NCBI RefSeq assembly: GCF_902706285.1
Contig: NZ_CACSKD010000007.1
Location: 62,001-126,000 of the forward strand
Source of the DNA: Rhizobium sp. 18055
GTDB taxonomy: Bacteria; Pseudomonadota; Alphaproteobacteria; Rhizobiales; Rhizobiaceae
DNA length: 64,000 nucleotides
Direction of reading: 5' to 3'
Positions 11,365-18,940 of the stretch are shown here, one piece after another. A model generated the notes under the pieces. It searched no databases. It was not told where the DNA came from and saw only the letters and a list, made by a program, of their open reading frames with translations. The translations under genes and the position numbers were made by a program. Within the stretch, counting starts at the first letter, position 1. The number at the start of each line of letters is the position of its first letter.

Positions 11365-12261
11365 ATGCCTTTGGACTGGGACAAGCTGCGTATCTTTCAC
11401 GCAGCTGCAGAAGCCGGTTCGTTCACGCATGCAGCCGATAAGCTGCATCTGTCTCAATCCGCGATCAGCCGTCAGGTCAGCGCACTGGAGCAGGATGTCG
11501 GCACCAAGCTGTTTCACCGACACGCGCGCGGCCTGATTCTCACCGAACAGGGTGAGTTGCTGTACCGCACGGCCCATGACGTGCTGCTGAAGCTCGAAAC
11601 CGTGAAGATGCAGCTTACCGAGACGACGGAAACGCCGACCGGCAAGCTGCGCGTCACCACCACCGTCGGCCTCGGCCAAGGCTGGCTGACGGACAAGATC
11701 CAGGAGTTCATGCAGCTCTATCCCGATGTTCAGATCCAGCTTATCCTCGACAACGAGGAAGTCGATGTGAACATGCGCTACGCCGATTGCGCCATCCGCC
11801 TGCGCCAGCCGGTGCAGTCGGACCTGATCCAGCGCAAGCTGTTCACCGTCCACATGCACGTCTATGCCGCCCCCTCCTATATCAACAGGCATGGCGAGCC
11901 GCAGGCAGTCGAAGACCTCGACAATCACCGGATCATCACCTTCGGCGAACCGGCACCGAACTATCTGCTCGATGTGAACTGGCTCGAAGTCGCCGGTCGC
12001 TCATCCGACAACAAGCGTGCCCCGCACCTGCAGATCAACAGCCAGACCTCGATCAAGCGCGCCTGCCTGCTCGGCATGGGCATCGCCTGCCTGCCCGACT
12101 ATATCGTCGGACGCGACCCGGGCCTGATTCAGCTGCCGATCAACGCCGATGTGCCGTCCTTCGACACTTATTTCTGCTATCCCGACGAAATGAAGAATGC
12201 GGCAAAGCTCAAGGCCTTCCGCGATTTCATCGTCAGCAAGGCCAGGAACTGGAGCTTCTAG
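11365..12261 (+). CDS. lsrB: LysR-type regulator LsrB/VtlR
   Basis: LysR-type activator of 298 residues with N-terminal winged helix (LRIFHAAAEAGSFTHAADKL) and a C-terminal periplasmic-binding-like effector domain. Sequence and position after trxB identify it as the LsrB (Sinorhizobium) / VtlR (Brucella, Agrobacterium) orthologue, known to influence envelope and redox genes and to activate AbcR small RNAs. Two such RNAs lie immediately downstream. Cysteines in YADCAIRL, RACLLGMGIACL and FCYPDE may be those proposed for redox sensing in LsrB. Start ATG 11365 gives MPLDWDKLRIF, the usual N-terminus; an ATG at 11350 would add five residues. Confidence 0.93.
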   Translation: MPLDWDKLRIFHAAAEAGSFTHAADKLHLSQSAISRQVSALEQDVGTKLFHRHARGLILTEQGELLYRTAHDVLLKLETVKMQLTETTETPTGKLRVTTTVGLGQGWLTDKIQEFMQLYPDVQIQLILDNEEVDVNMRYADCAIRLRQPVQSDLIQRKLFTVHMHVYAAPSYINRHGEPQAVEDLDNHRIITFGEPAPNYLLDVNWLEVAGRSSDNKRAPHLQINSQTSIKRACLLGMGIACLPDYIVGRDPGLIQLPINADVPSFDTYFCYPDEMKNAAKLKAFRDFIVSKARNWSF

Positions 12262-12325
12262 TTGATTTTGCGAGGGAATTCGCCAGCCCTGCAGATTGTG
12301 CATGCCTGACATGCACAAAAATTGA

Positions 12326-12354
12326 TTGCTGCCTGCACATTAAAGCACCATATC
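12326..12354 (+). promoter_or_regulatory. Promoter of first AbcR RNA
   Basis: TTGCTG (12326-12331), 17-bp spacer, CATATC (12349-12354). The same CATATC and surrounding bases recur upstream of the second AbcR copy. The flanking stretch 12311-12354 aligns with 12530-12572, which suggests a common regulator site, VtlR/LsrB being the obvious candidate. Confidence 0.6.
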
Positions 12355-12360
12355 AAACTC

Positions 12361-12479
12361 AGCTGATGCACATGGTGGCTTTTTCCTCCCAGTTCCACCG
12401 CATTGGCTGTTCCCCTCTGGAGGTTGAATAACCTTCATACCTATAAAGGGCCCCGAGCTTTCGGTGGCCCTCTTTTTTT
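12361..12479 (+). ncRNA. abcR1: AbcR small RNA, copy 1 (alpha-r15 family)
   Basis: About 119-nt trans-acting RNA that in rhizobia, Agrobacterium and Brucella represses mRNAs of ABC-transporter binding proteins, usually with Hfq. Evidence here: a strongly conserved twin 219 bp downstream; conserved CTCCCAG and GCTGTTCCCCTCTGG segments, the pyrimidine-rich anti-Shine-Dalgarno loops; an intrinsic terminator (AGGGCC ... GGCCCT then seven Ts); and location between lsrB/vtlR and an ArsR gene, as in Sinorhizobium. The 5' end is placed about 7 nt after the -10 and is uncertain by a few bases. Which copy is number 1 by convention is a guess. Confidence 0.88.
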
Positions 12480-12543
12480 GCCCTAATTTTCCGCATCGCA
12501 ATAGAAAATGCTGCAACGCATAGCAGGCATGCGCAAAAGAGCA

Positions 12544-12572
12544 TTGAAATCTGCCTTCGAAAGCATCATATC
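12544..12572 (+). promoter_or_regulatory. Promoter of second AbcR RNA
   Basis: TTGAAA (12544-12549), 17-bp spacer, CATATC (12567-12572). The -35 is closer to consensus than that of copy 1, so the two RNAs may differ in strength or in dependence on an activator. Confidence 0.6.
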
Positions 12573-12578
12573 GCTCTC

Positions 12579-12693
12579 AGTTGATGCACATGGCGGTTCT
12601 CTCCCAGTGCCGCCGCATTAGCTGTTCCCCTCTGGAGGTTGAATAACCTTCACACCTTAAAGGGCCCCGATTTATCGGTGGCCCTCTTTTTTT
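12579..12693 (+). ncRNA. abcR2: AbcR small RNA, copy 2 (alpha-r15 family)
   Basis: About 115-nt twin of the preceding RNA. The middle section GCTGTTCCCCTCTGGAGGTT and following bases are identical in both, while the first loop differs (CTCCCAGTGCCGCCGC here, CTCCCAGTTCCACCGC in copy 1) and the terminator loop is shorter. It ends with AGGGCC/GGCCCT and seven Ts. Differences in the first loop could give partly distinct mRNA targets. The intergenic bases between the two copies (12480-12578) hold only the second promoter region. Confidence 0.88.
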
Positions 12694-12744
12694 GCTTAAA
12701 ATTTAACCACGCAAGAAAAGCCTGTCGCGCGTTGTGCGCATCCC

Positions 12745-12788
12745 TTGAATATCGAAAACCACCAATCCATATATCGTTCAGAAACGAT
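12745..12788 (+). promoter_or_regulatory. Promoter and candidate operator of the ArsR-MFS-OYE unit
   Basis: TTGAAT (12745-12750), 17-bp spacer and CATATA (12768-12773), overlapped by the perfect inverted repeat ATCGTT-CAGA-AACGAT (12773-12788). The palindrome covers the end of the -10 and the expected start site, the usual position for an ArsR-family repressor acting on its own operon. Confidence 0.6.
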
Positions 12789-12808
12789 TTAAAGTTCGGC
12801 TGATAACG

Positions 12809-13102
12809 ATGGACAACGACGAAATCCTCAAGGCACTCTCTCACCCGAAACGGGTCGAGATACTCAACTGGCTGAAGAACCCTGAACAGCATTTTGCGTC
12901 GCAGGAGCATCCGCTGGAAATGGGCGTCTGCGCCAGCCAGTTCGAGCGCTGCGGCCTGTCGCAATCGACTGTCTCCGCGCACTTGGGAACGCTCAGCCGC
13001 GCCAATCTCGTGACCACCCGCCGCGTCGGACAGTGGATCTTCTACAAGCGCAACGAAGACACCATCGCTGCATTCTTGAAACAGCTGGCTCAGGATATCT
13101 GA
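12809..13102 (+). CDS. ArsR-family winged-helix repressor
   Basis: Small DNA-binding repressor, 97 residues. LKALSHPKRVEILNWL begins the winged helix and LSQSTVSAHLGTLSRANLV is the recognition segment. It lacks the ELCVCDL metal site of classical ArsR, but has two cysteines (GVCASQFERC) just before the recognition helix, a plausible thiol sensor. It is followed after 2 bp by the MFS gene and then an Old Yellow Enzyme, so it probably represses both. The equivalent regulator gene sits beside the AbcR locus in Sinorhizobium. The effector is inferred from neighbours, not shown. Confidence 0.9.
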   Translation: MDNDEILKALSHPKRVEILNWLKNPEQHFASQEHPLEMGVCASQFERCGLSQSTVSAHLGTLSRANLVTTRRVGQWIFYKRNEDTIAAFLKQLAQDI

Positions 13103-13104
13103 TC

Positions 13105-14274
13105 ATGCCCCTCGCCCTCCTCGTCCTGGCGCTGAGCGCTTTTGCCATCGGCACGACAGAGTTCGTCATCATGGGCCTGCTGCCCGAGGTCGCGACGGAT
13201 CTCGCCGTCAGCATTCCGCAAGCCGGCTGGCTTGTCACCGGCTATGCGCTTGCCGTTGCCGTCGGCGCCCCCGTCATGGCTGTCTCCACCGCCCACCTGA
13301 AGCGCCGCACGGCGCTGATCGCCCTGATGGCCTTCTTCATCGCCGGCAACCTGCTCTGCGCCGTCTCGCCCAGCTATTGGGTGCTGATGGTCGCCCGCGT
13401 CGTCACCGCCCTTTGCCACGGCGCTTTCTTCGGCATCGGCTCCGTCGTCGCCGCAAATCTGGTGGCGCCCGATCGCCGCGCCCGCGCCGTCGCCCTGATG
13501 TTCACCGGCCTGACGCTCGCCAACGTTCTCGGCGTGCCGCTTGGCACCGCCATCGGCCAGGCATTCGGCTGGCGCTCGACATTCACCGTCGTCACCGTGA
13601 TCGGCGTCATCACCATCGCCGGCCTGATTGCTGTCCTGCCGAAGGACAAGCAGGAAGAACAGGGCAACATCTTCCGCGAGATCGCCGCCCTGAAGAACGG
13701 TCAGCTGTGGCTGGCGCTATCCACCACCGTGTTCTTCTCCGCCTCGATGTTCGCGCTTTTCACCTACATCGCACCGCTGCTGCGCGACGTCACCGGCCTG
13801 ACGCCTGAAGGCGTTACCTGGACGCTGTTCCTGATCGGCCTTGGCCTCACCATCGGCAACCTGCTCGGCGGCAAGCTTGCCGACTGGAAGCTCGGCGTCA
13901 CACTGGCGACAGTCTTCGGCCTGATTGCTGTAACCTCGGTCGCCTTCAGCTTCACCAGCCCCTATTTCGTCGCCGCCGAAATCACCCTGTTCGTCTGGGC
14001 CGTCGCAACTTTTGCCGCCGTACCCGCCCTGCAGGTCGGCGTCGTGCACTTCGGCAAGGACGCACCCAATCTCGTCTCAACAATCAACATCGGCGCTTTC
14101 AATGTCGGCAACGCCCTTGGCGCCTGGGCCGGCGGCATGGTCATCGCCGGCGGCTTCGACATGACCCGCGTGCCGCTGGTCGCGGCCCTGATGGCGCTGA
14201 TCGGCCTTGTCGTCACCGCATTCACCTATCTCTCCGCCAAGGGCAAGGCAGCCATGCCTGCCCCGGCTGAATGA
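13105..14274 (+). CDS. MFS transporter, DHA1-type efflux protein
   Basis: Inner-membrane major facilitator protein of 389 residues with about 12 hydrophobic segments, starting MPLALLVLALSAFAIGTTEFVIMGLLP, typical of the AraJ/YdhP/chloramphenicol-efflux-like group. Probably a proton-driven exporter of a small toxic compound. ATG 13105 lies 2 bp after the ArsR stop; the frame is open further upstream, but that part overlaps the repressor and has no transporter similarity. The next gene is an ene-reductase, so export and reduction of the same class of electrophile is a reasonable inference. Confidence 0.92.
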   Translation: MPLALLVLALSAFAIGTTEFVIMGLLPEVATDLAVSIPQAGWLVTGYALAVAVGAPVMAVSTAHLKRRTALIALMAFFIAGNLLCAVSPSYWVLMVARVVTALCHGAFFGIGSVVAANLVAPDRRARAVALMFTGLTLANVLGVPLGTAIGQAFGWRSTFTVVTVIGVITIAGLIAVLPKDKQEEQGNIFREIAALKNGQLWLALSTTVFFSASMFALFTYIAPLLRDVTGLTPEGVTWTLFLIGLGLTIGNLLGGKLADWKLGVTLATVFGLIAVTSVAFSFTSPYFVAAEITLFVWAVATFAAVPALQVGVVHFGKDAPNLVSTINIGAFNVGNALGAWAGGMVIAGGFDMTRVPLVAALMALIGLVVTAFTYLSAKGKAAMPAPAE

Positions 14275-14315
14275 TCTTTCGCACAACACCAAAGCAAACT
14301 CGGAAAGGACTTCCC

Positions 14316-15437
14316 ATGAGCAAGCTCTTCGAACCAACACAGGTCGGCGACATCGCCGTCAAGAACCGCATCGTCATGGCCCCGCTGACCCGCAACCGCT
14401 CGCCGGGCGCCGTGCCGAACGACCTCAACGTCGAATATTACACGCAGCGCGCCACCGCCGGCCTGATCGTCACCGAAGCGACCGCCATCACCCATCAGGG
14501 CCAGGGCTATGCCGACGTTCCCGGCCTTTACAGCAAGGAAGCCCTCGATGGTTGGAAGCGCGTGACCGACGCGGTGCATGCCGAGGGCGGCAAGATCGTC
14601 GTGCAGATGTGGCATGTCGGCCGCATCTCGCACACCACGCTGCAGCCGAACGACGGCAAGCCGGTCTCCTCCAGCAACAAGACCGCCAAGTCGAAGACAT
14701 ACCTCGTCAACGCCGACGGTACCGGCAGCTTCGCCGAAACCTCCGAGCCCCGCGCGCTTGAAACCGCCGAGCTCCCCGGCATCGTCGAAGACTACCGCAA
14801 GGCCGCCCGCGCTGCAATCGATGCCGGCTTCGATGGCGTCGAGATCCATGCAGCCAACGGCTACCTGATCGACCAGTTCCTGCGCGCCGACATCAACGAC
14901 CGCACCGACCAGTACGGCGGCTCGATCGAAAACCGTGCCCGTTTCCTGTTCGAAGTGGTCGATGCGATCACCAGTGAAATCGGCCCGCGCCTGACCGGCA
15001 TCCGCATTTCGCCGGTAACCCCCGCCAACGATTCGTCCGACCCGGCTCCTCAGCCGCTGTTCACCCACGTCATCGAAGGCCTGGCAAAATACGACCTCGC
15101 CTTCATTCACATCATCGAGGGTGCAACCGGCGGCGACCGCAACTACCAGCAGGGCGACAAGCCCTTCGACTACAAGGCTTTGCGCGCTGCCTATGAAAAG
15201 GCGGGCGGCAAGGCAAGCTGGATGGTCAACAACGGCTACGACCGCCAATTGGCGATCGACACGGTCGAAAACGGCAGCGCCGATCTCATCGCCTTCGGCA
15301 AGCCGTTCATCTCCAACCCGGATCTCGTCCAGCGCCTCAAGGACAATGCCCCGCTCAACACTCTCGACCAGGCGACGCTCTACGGCGGCGGCCCCAAGGG
15401 GTATATCGACTACCCGGCACTTGAGAAGGTTGCCTGA
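14316..15437 (+). CDS. Old Yellow Enzyme family alkene reductase
   Basis: FMN-dependent TIM-barrel ene-reductase of 373 residues, related to NemA/NerA, reducing activated C=C bonds, quinones or nitro compounds with NAD(P)H. Recognisable parts are LFEPTQVGDIAVKNRIVMAP at the N-terminus, the central FDGVEIHAANGYLIDQFL with the substrate-binding HxxN, and LIAFGKPFISNPDL near the phosphate-binding end. ATG 14316 has GGAAAGGAC upstream. Third gene of the ArsR-controlled unit, 41 bp after the transporter, closed by a terminator. Confidence 0.95.
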   Translation: MSKLFEPTQVGDIAVKNRIVMAPLTRNRSPGAVPNDLNVEYYTQRATAGLIVTEATAITHQGQGYADVPGLYSKEALDGWKRVTDAVHAEGGKIVVQMWHVGRISHTTLQPNDGKPVSSSNKTAKSKTYLVNADGTGSFAETSEPRALETAELPGIVEDYRKAARAAIDAGFDGVEIHAANGYLIDQFLRADINDRTDQYGGSIENRARFLFEVVDAITSEIGPRLTGIRISPVTPANDSSDPAPQPLFTHVIEGLAKYDLAFIHIIEGATGGDRNYQQGDKPFDYKALRAAYEKAGGKASWMVNNGYDRQLAIDTVENGSADLIAFGKPFISNPDLVQRLKDNAPLNTLDQATLYGGGPKGYIDYPALEKVA

Positions 15438-15457
15438 TTATCCGCGCAAACACATCG

Positions 15458-15487
15458 AAATCCCGCCACCCGGCGGGATTTCTTTTT
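15458..15487 (+). terminator. Rho-independent terminator after the ene-reductase
   Basis: Stem AAATCCCGCC / GGCGGGATTT with a 4-nt loop followed by CTTTTT, 20 bp after the stop codon. Closes the ArsR-MFS-OYE unit. Confidence 0.88.
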
Positions 15488-15553
15488 GGGCGACGAGACA
15501 AGGCTTTAGCGTATCGCCCTTCTCTTTCCAGCGGCAGACGCTAACATCCCGTC

Positions 15554-16351
15554 ATGTTCAAGCCCCATCTCGACCGCTGGCACCTCATTGCAGACGGCGC
15601 GTCGATCACCACCCATTCCAGCCACCTCCTGCCCGTCCTCTGGCAAGGCAACCCGGCCATGCTGAAGCTCGCCAATGATGAGGCGGAGAGATCGGGCGGC
15701 GCCCTGATGCAATGGTGGGGCGGAAACGGTGCGGCCAGGGTCTATGCCCGCGACGCAGAGGCCGTTCTGTTGGAGCGGGCACAAGGAACGCGCTCGCTGC
15801 TGGCGATGGCCATGTCTGGCGAGGACGACGAGGCGAGCCGCATCCTCTGCACGACCGTCGCCAGACTGCACGCACCGCGCCACACGCCGCCACCGCCGCT
15901 CATTCCGCTCGCCCGCTGGTTTCGCGCACTGGCATCCGCTGCACGCACCCATGGCGGCATCTTCGCAGAGTGCCAGAAGATATCAGCCGCCCTGCTCGCC
16001 GATCCCCGTGATCCGACCGTCCTGCACGGCGACATCCACCACAGCAACATCCTCGATTTCGAAGCGCACGGCTGGCTGGCGATCGACCCGAAGGGTCTGT
16101 TCGGTGAGAGCGGCTTCGACTACGCCAACATTTTCGCCAACCCCGACCTCCCAACCGTCACGTTTGCCGGCCGCCTGCAACGGCAATTGCCGATCGTATC
16201 GGCGCAAGCCGATATCGAGCCGCAGCGCCTGATCCGCTGGATCGCAGCCTATTGCGGCCTATCCGCCGCATGGTTCCTCGCAGATGGCGCAACGGCCGAG
16301 GCCGAAAGCCCGTTGGCCGTCGCCCGCATCGCGCTGGCCGAACTCCAATAG
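15554..16351 (+). CDS. APH(6)/hydroxyurea phosphotransferase-like kinase
   Basis: Aminoglycoside-phosphotransferase-fold protein of 265 residues in the StrB/APH(6) group, which phosphorylate streptomycin at position 6. The catalytic loop is LHGDIHHSNIL and the metal-binding motif is AIDPKGLFGESGFDYANIF; the N-terminal lobe includes VLLERAQGTRSL. Chromosomal copies in soil alphaproteobacteria are common and need not confer clinical-level resistance, so the natural substrate is open. The gene ends 2 bp from the stop of the convergent epimerase. Base composition matches its neighbours, giving no sign of recent transfer. Confidence 0.85.
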   Translation: MFKPHLDRWHLIADGASITTHSSHLLPVLWQGNPAMLKLANDEAERSGGALMQWWGGNGAARVYARDAEAVLLERAQGTRSLLAMAMSGEDDEASRILCTTVARLHAPRHTPPPPLIPLARWFRALASAARTHGGIFAECQKISAALLADPRDPTVLHGDIHHSNILDFEAHGWLAIDPKGLFGESGFDYANIFANPDLPTVTFAGRLQRQLPIVSAQADIEPQRLIRWIAAYCGLSAAWFLADGATAEAESPLAVARIALAELQ

Positions 16352-16353
16352 CG

Positions 16354-17370
16354 TCAGCCGCGCTGCACCAGCATTTCCGCCGCGCCACCCTGCTGCTGAT
16401 CCGTCAGGCACCCGAGCGACTGCAAGGTTGCCCGAACGGCATCGTCGATCGGCGTATGCGGTTCGGCGCCAAGCTCCGCAATGAGGCGATCATTGCGCAT
16501 CCTCAGCGGCTCCCGCCAGAGATAGCGCATTTCCTTGAGCTCGCGCATCAACGGAACGAAGGGCGCCGCCAAAGGAACGATCCACCAGGGGAAGCCCGCG
16601 ATCTTCACCTTGCTGCCGGCAACACGGCGGATCGCCTCGGCCATCTGCCGGCCATCCTCATCGAAGAAACCATCCATGTGAAAGGCTGCAAACGCCGGCA
16701 GCCGGTCGGCGTGTTCGACGAGGCGCACCATCGTCTCGGCAACATCAGGCAGATAGGCCCATTGATGGCCGACACCCCGCGCCGCCGGGTTTTTTACCAC
16801 CGTCACCGGCTTGCCCGCCGTGATCATGCCGCCTGAAAGCCAGCTATTGCCTGTCGTGCCCGGCCCGAAAAAGTCGCCGGCACGCACGATGATCACCCCG
16901 GTACCGGATTGCGACGCGTCCTTCAGCCGCCTCTCCATCTCCACGCGGATGCGCCCCTTCTTCGTCACCGCATGCTGCGGGCTGTCTTCGCGCAGAAGCG
17001 GAAAGGCGTCAGGCCCGAAATTGTAGACGGTGCCCGGCAAAACGATCCGCGCACCCACCGCTTTCGCGGCAGAAATCGTATTGTCCAGCATCGGCAGTAC
17101 CAGCGTCTCCCAATCACGATAGCCGGGAGGATTGACCGCATGGACGATCAGGCTGGAGCCCTCGGCCGCTTGCAACACATCGCGCGCATTCATCGCATCG
17201 CCCTGCGACCAGTCGAAATCAGGCTCGGCCTTCGCGGCCTTGGCTGCATTGCGGTTGAGCGCGCGGATGCGCCAGCCACGCGCGAGCAGCTTTCGGGCAA
17301 CCGCACCGCCGATTCCACCGGTCGCCCCGAGAACGAGGGCAGTTCGATTGGTCTTCATGTCGGTGTCCAT
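16354..17370 (-). CDS. NAD(P)-binding epimerase/dehydratase-like protein (extended SDR)
   Basis: Atypical short-chain dehydrogenase of 338 residues. The Rossmann motif ALVLGATGGIGGAVARKLL opens the protein, and GTVYNFGPDAFPLL contains the tyrosine region of the extended SDR active site, though a clean YxxxK is not visible. Substrate unknown. The start is placed at the third of three consecutive ATGs (17370), 6 nt after AAGGAG. It is divergent from a LysR regulator 91 bp away, the classic layout for a LysR protein controlling its neighbour. Confidence 0.85.
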   Translation of the reverse strand: MDTDMKTNRTALVLGATGGIGGAVARKLLARGWRIRALNRNAAKAAKAEPDFDWSQGDAMNARDVLQAAEGSSLIVHAVNPPGYRDWETLVLPMLDNTISAAKAVGARIVLPGTVYNFGPDAFPLLREDSPQHAVTKKGRIRVEMERRLKDASQSGTGVIIVRAGDFFGPGTTGNSWLSGGMITAGKPVTVVKNPAARGVGHQWAYLPDVAETMVRLVEHADRLPAFAAFHMDGFFDEDGRQMAEAIRRVAGSKVKIAGFPWWIVPLAAPFVPLMRELKEMRYLWREPLRMRNDRLIAELGAEPHTPIDDAVRATLQSLGCLTDQQQGGAAEMLVQRG

Positions 17371-17426
17371 CATCATCTCCTTCAATTGCGTGAGGACACC
17401 ATGCCGGAACCCAGAGATAAACAAAA

Positions 17427-17454
17427 TTGACGAAATACGTGGAGCAGCTATACA
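17427..17454 (+). promoter_or_regulatory. Promoter of LysR gene, apparently leaderless
   Basis: TTGACG (17427-17432), 16-bp spacer, TATACA (17449-17454). Transcription should begin about 7 bp later, at or next to the ATG at 17462, so the mRNA may have no leader. No Shine-Dalgarno sequence is present. Confidence 0.6.
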
Positions 17455-17461
17455 TAAATAT

Positions 17462-18370
17462 ATGGATATCGAACCGAACTGGGATTTCTACCGCAGCTTT
17501 CTGACCGTGCTCCAGCAGGGCTCGCTGTCTGCTGCTGCTCGCGAACTGGGTCTGACCCAGCCGACGATCGGCCGCCACGTCGATGCGCTCGAACAGGCAA
17601 TCGGCGCCGAACTCTTCACCCGCTCGCCCAACGGCTTGCTACCGACCGATGCAGCCCTTGAGCTGCAGCCCTATGCCGAGACGCTTGCAGCGACATCGGC
17701 GGCGTTGCTGCGCACGGCATCGAGCCGGCGGGACCGGGTTTCCGGAACTGTGCGCATCAGCGCCAGCGAGATCATCGGCGTCGAGGTGCTGCCGCCCATT
17801 CTTGCCGATCTGCAGGAGGCCTATCCCGATCTCCAGATCGAGCTGTCGGCATCAGACGCGATCGAGGATCTGGTCAATCGCGAGGCGGATATCGCGGTCC
17901 GCATGGCCGAGCCCTCACAGGATGCGCTGGTGGTAAAACGCATTGGCGAACTCCCGCTCGCCTTTTACGCGCACCGCCGCTACCTGGAGCGACACGGCAC
18001 GCCTGCGACGCTGTCCGATCTCGCCCATCATCGACTGATAGGCTTTGATCGCCAGACGGCCTATATTCGGATGATCACCAAACGCTATCCGATGCCGCAG
18101 GGCATTGCCTTCGACTTCAGGGCGGACAGCAGCCTCGTGCAGCTATCGGCCATTCGCGCCGGCCTCGGCATTGGCATTTGCCAGGTCGGCCTGGCGCGGC
18201 GCAACCCCGATCTTGTGCAACTCCTGCCAAACGATTTTCGATTGCCGCTCCACACCTGGGTGGCGATGCACGAAAGCCTGAAGACCGCACCGCGCTGTCG
18301 GGTGACGTTTGATGCCCTGGTGGTCGGGCTGCAGGACTATTTGAAATGCTCGACGACGAGCGAAGCCTGA
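17462..18370 (+). CDS. LysR family transcriptional regulator
   Basis: LysR-type regulator of 302 residues: winged helix WDFYRSFLTVLQQGSLSAAARELGLTQPTIGRHV and a C-terminal effector domain (VSGTVRISASEIIGVEVLPP). It belongs to the group with short N-terminus and QPTIGRHVDALE recognition helix. ATG 17462 was chosen because the frame upstream lies inside the divergent epimerase gene and a good promoter ends just before it. The likely target is the epimerase; the inducer is unknown. Confidence 0.92.
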   Translation: MDIEPNWDFYRSFLTVLQQGSLSAAARELGLTQPTIGRHVDALEQAIGAELFTRSPNGLLPTDAALELQPYAETLAATSAALLRTASSRRDRVSGTVRISASEIIGVEVLPPILADLQEAYPDLQIELSASDAIEDLVNREADIAVRMAEPSQDALVVKRIGELPLAFYAHRRYLERHGTPATLSDLAHHRLIGFDRQTAYIRMITKRYPMPQGIAFDFRADSSLVQLSAIRAGLGIGICQVGLARRNPDLVQLLPNDFRLPLHTWVAMHESLKTAPRCRVTFDALVVGLQDYLKCSTTSEA

Positions 18371-18444
18371 AGGCATCGCGCAGTCTTGTTGATGGCGATC
18401 ACCATACGGTGAAATTAAGGAAGCGAAGCGCATCGATGGCGTCA

Positions 18445-18726
18445 TCAGGCGCGCGGCGATGTCGCCGCCGGGTGGGTTCGCCAGTTGCCATCGACCACTT
18501 CGGTCTCCGGCCTGTCGCCACCTTCGGCATATTCCTCGTGCCATTTTCCCTTGTCGTCCTGCCAGCTGATCTCGGCGGAATCGCCACCGACCTGCTGCTC
18601 GGCCGCAACGATGCGGGCTGCCTCGAGCGCTTCGGAATGTGTCGGGAAAGCCTCGGAATAGACGTCTCCCAGCCGGTAGGCCCAGCCGCCATCGTGCTGG
18701 ACGACCTCATAGACCACCTTGACCAT
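18445..18726 (-). CDS. DUF2188 domain protein
   Basis: Small soluble protein of 93 residues. VYEVVQHDGGWAYRLGDVYSEAFPTHSEALEAARIVAAEQ matches the DUF2188 pattern (here given only by its outline: a Trp-containing strand, then a helix rich in Ala at about residues 25-40). Function unknown. ATG 18726 has GGAG 9 nt upstream. It stands alone, convergent with the LysR gene. Confidence 0.8.
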   Translation of the reverse strand: MVKVVYEVVQHDGGWAYRLGDVYSEAFPTHSEALEAARIVAAEQQVGGDSAEISWQDDKGKWHEEYAEGGDRPETEVVDGNWRTHPAATSPRA

Positions 18727-18940
18727 GCACTTCACTCCTCTTCTTCTTGTTGCGCACCCGAATGCCGACCGGGTTTTATCCGGGTCCGCCGCGGGGCCGC
18801 TTGCCAACAAAAAACGAGAGGCGCCGCGATATGCTTCCGGCTGACCGATAAGGCAGTATTCCATTAAATCCGCAAGACTGCAAACCTGCGTTGCGTATCC
18901 GCCGACTTGATATGTGAAATCAGAAGCTTAGACTTAAGAC

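Noticed and set aside
12359..12544. Small frames over the AbcR region
   Set aside because: The conservation pattern between the two copies (loops and terminators, not codons) and the intrinsic terminators show RNA genes.
15554..16351. APH(6)-like gene as a recently acquired resistance gene
   Set aside because: Base composition and codon use match the neighbours and there are no mobile-element remains; it looks like a resident chromosomal gene.
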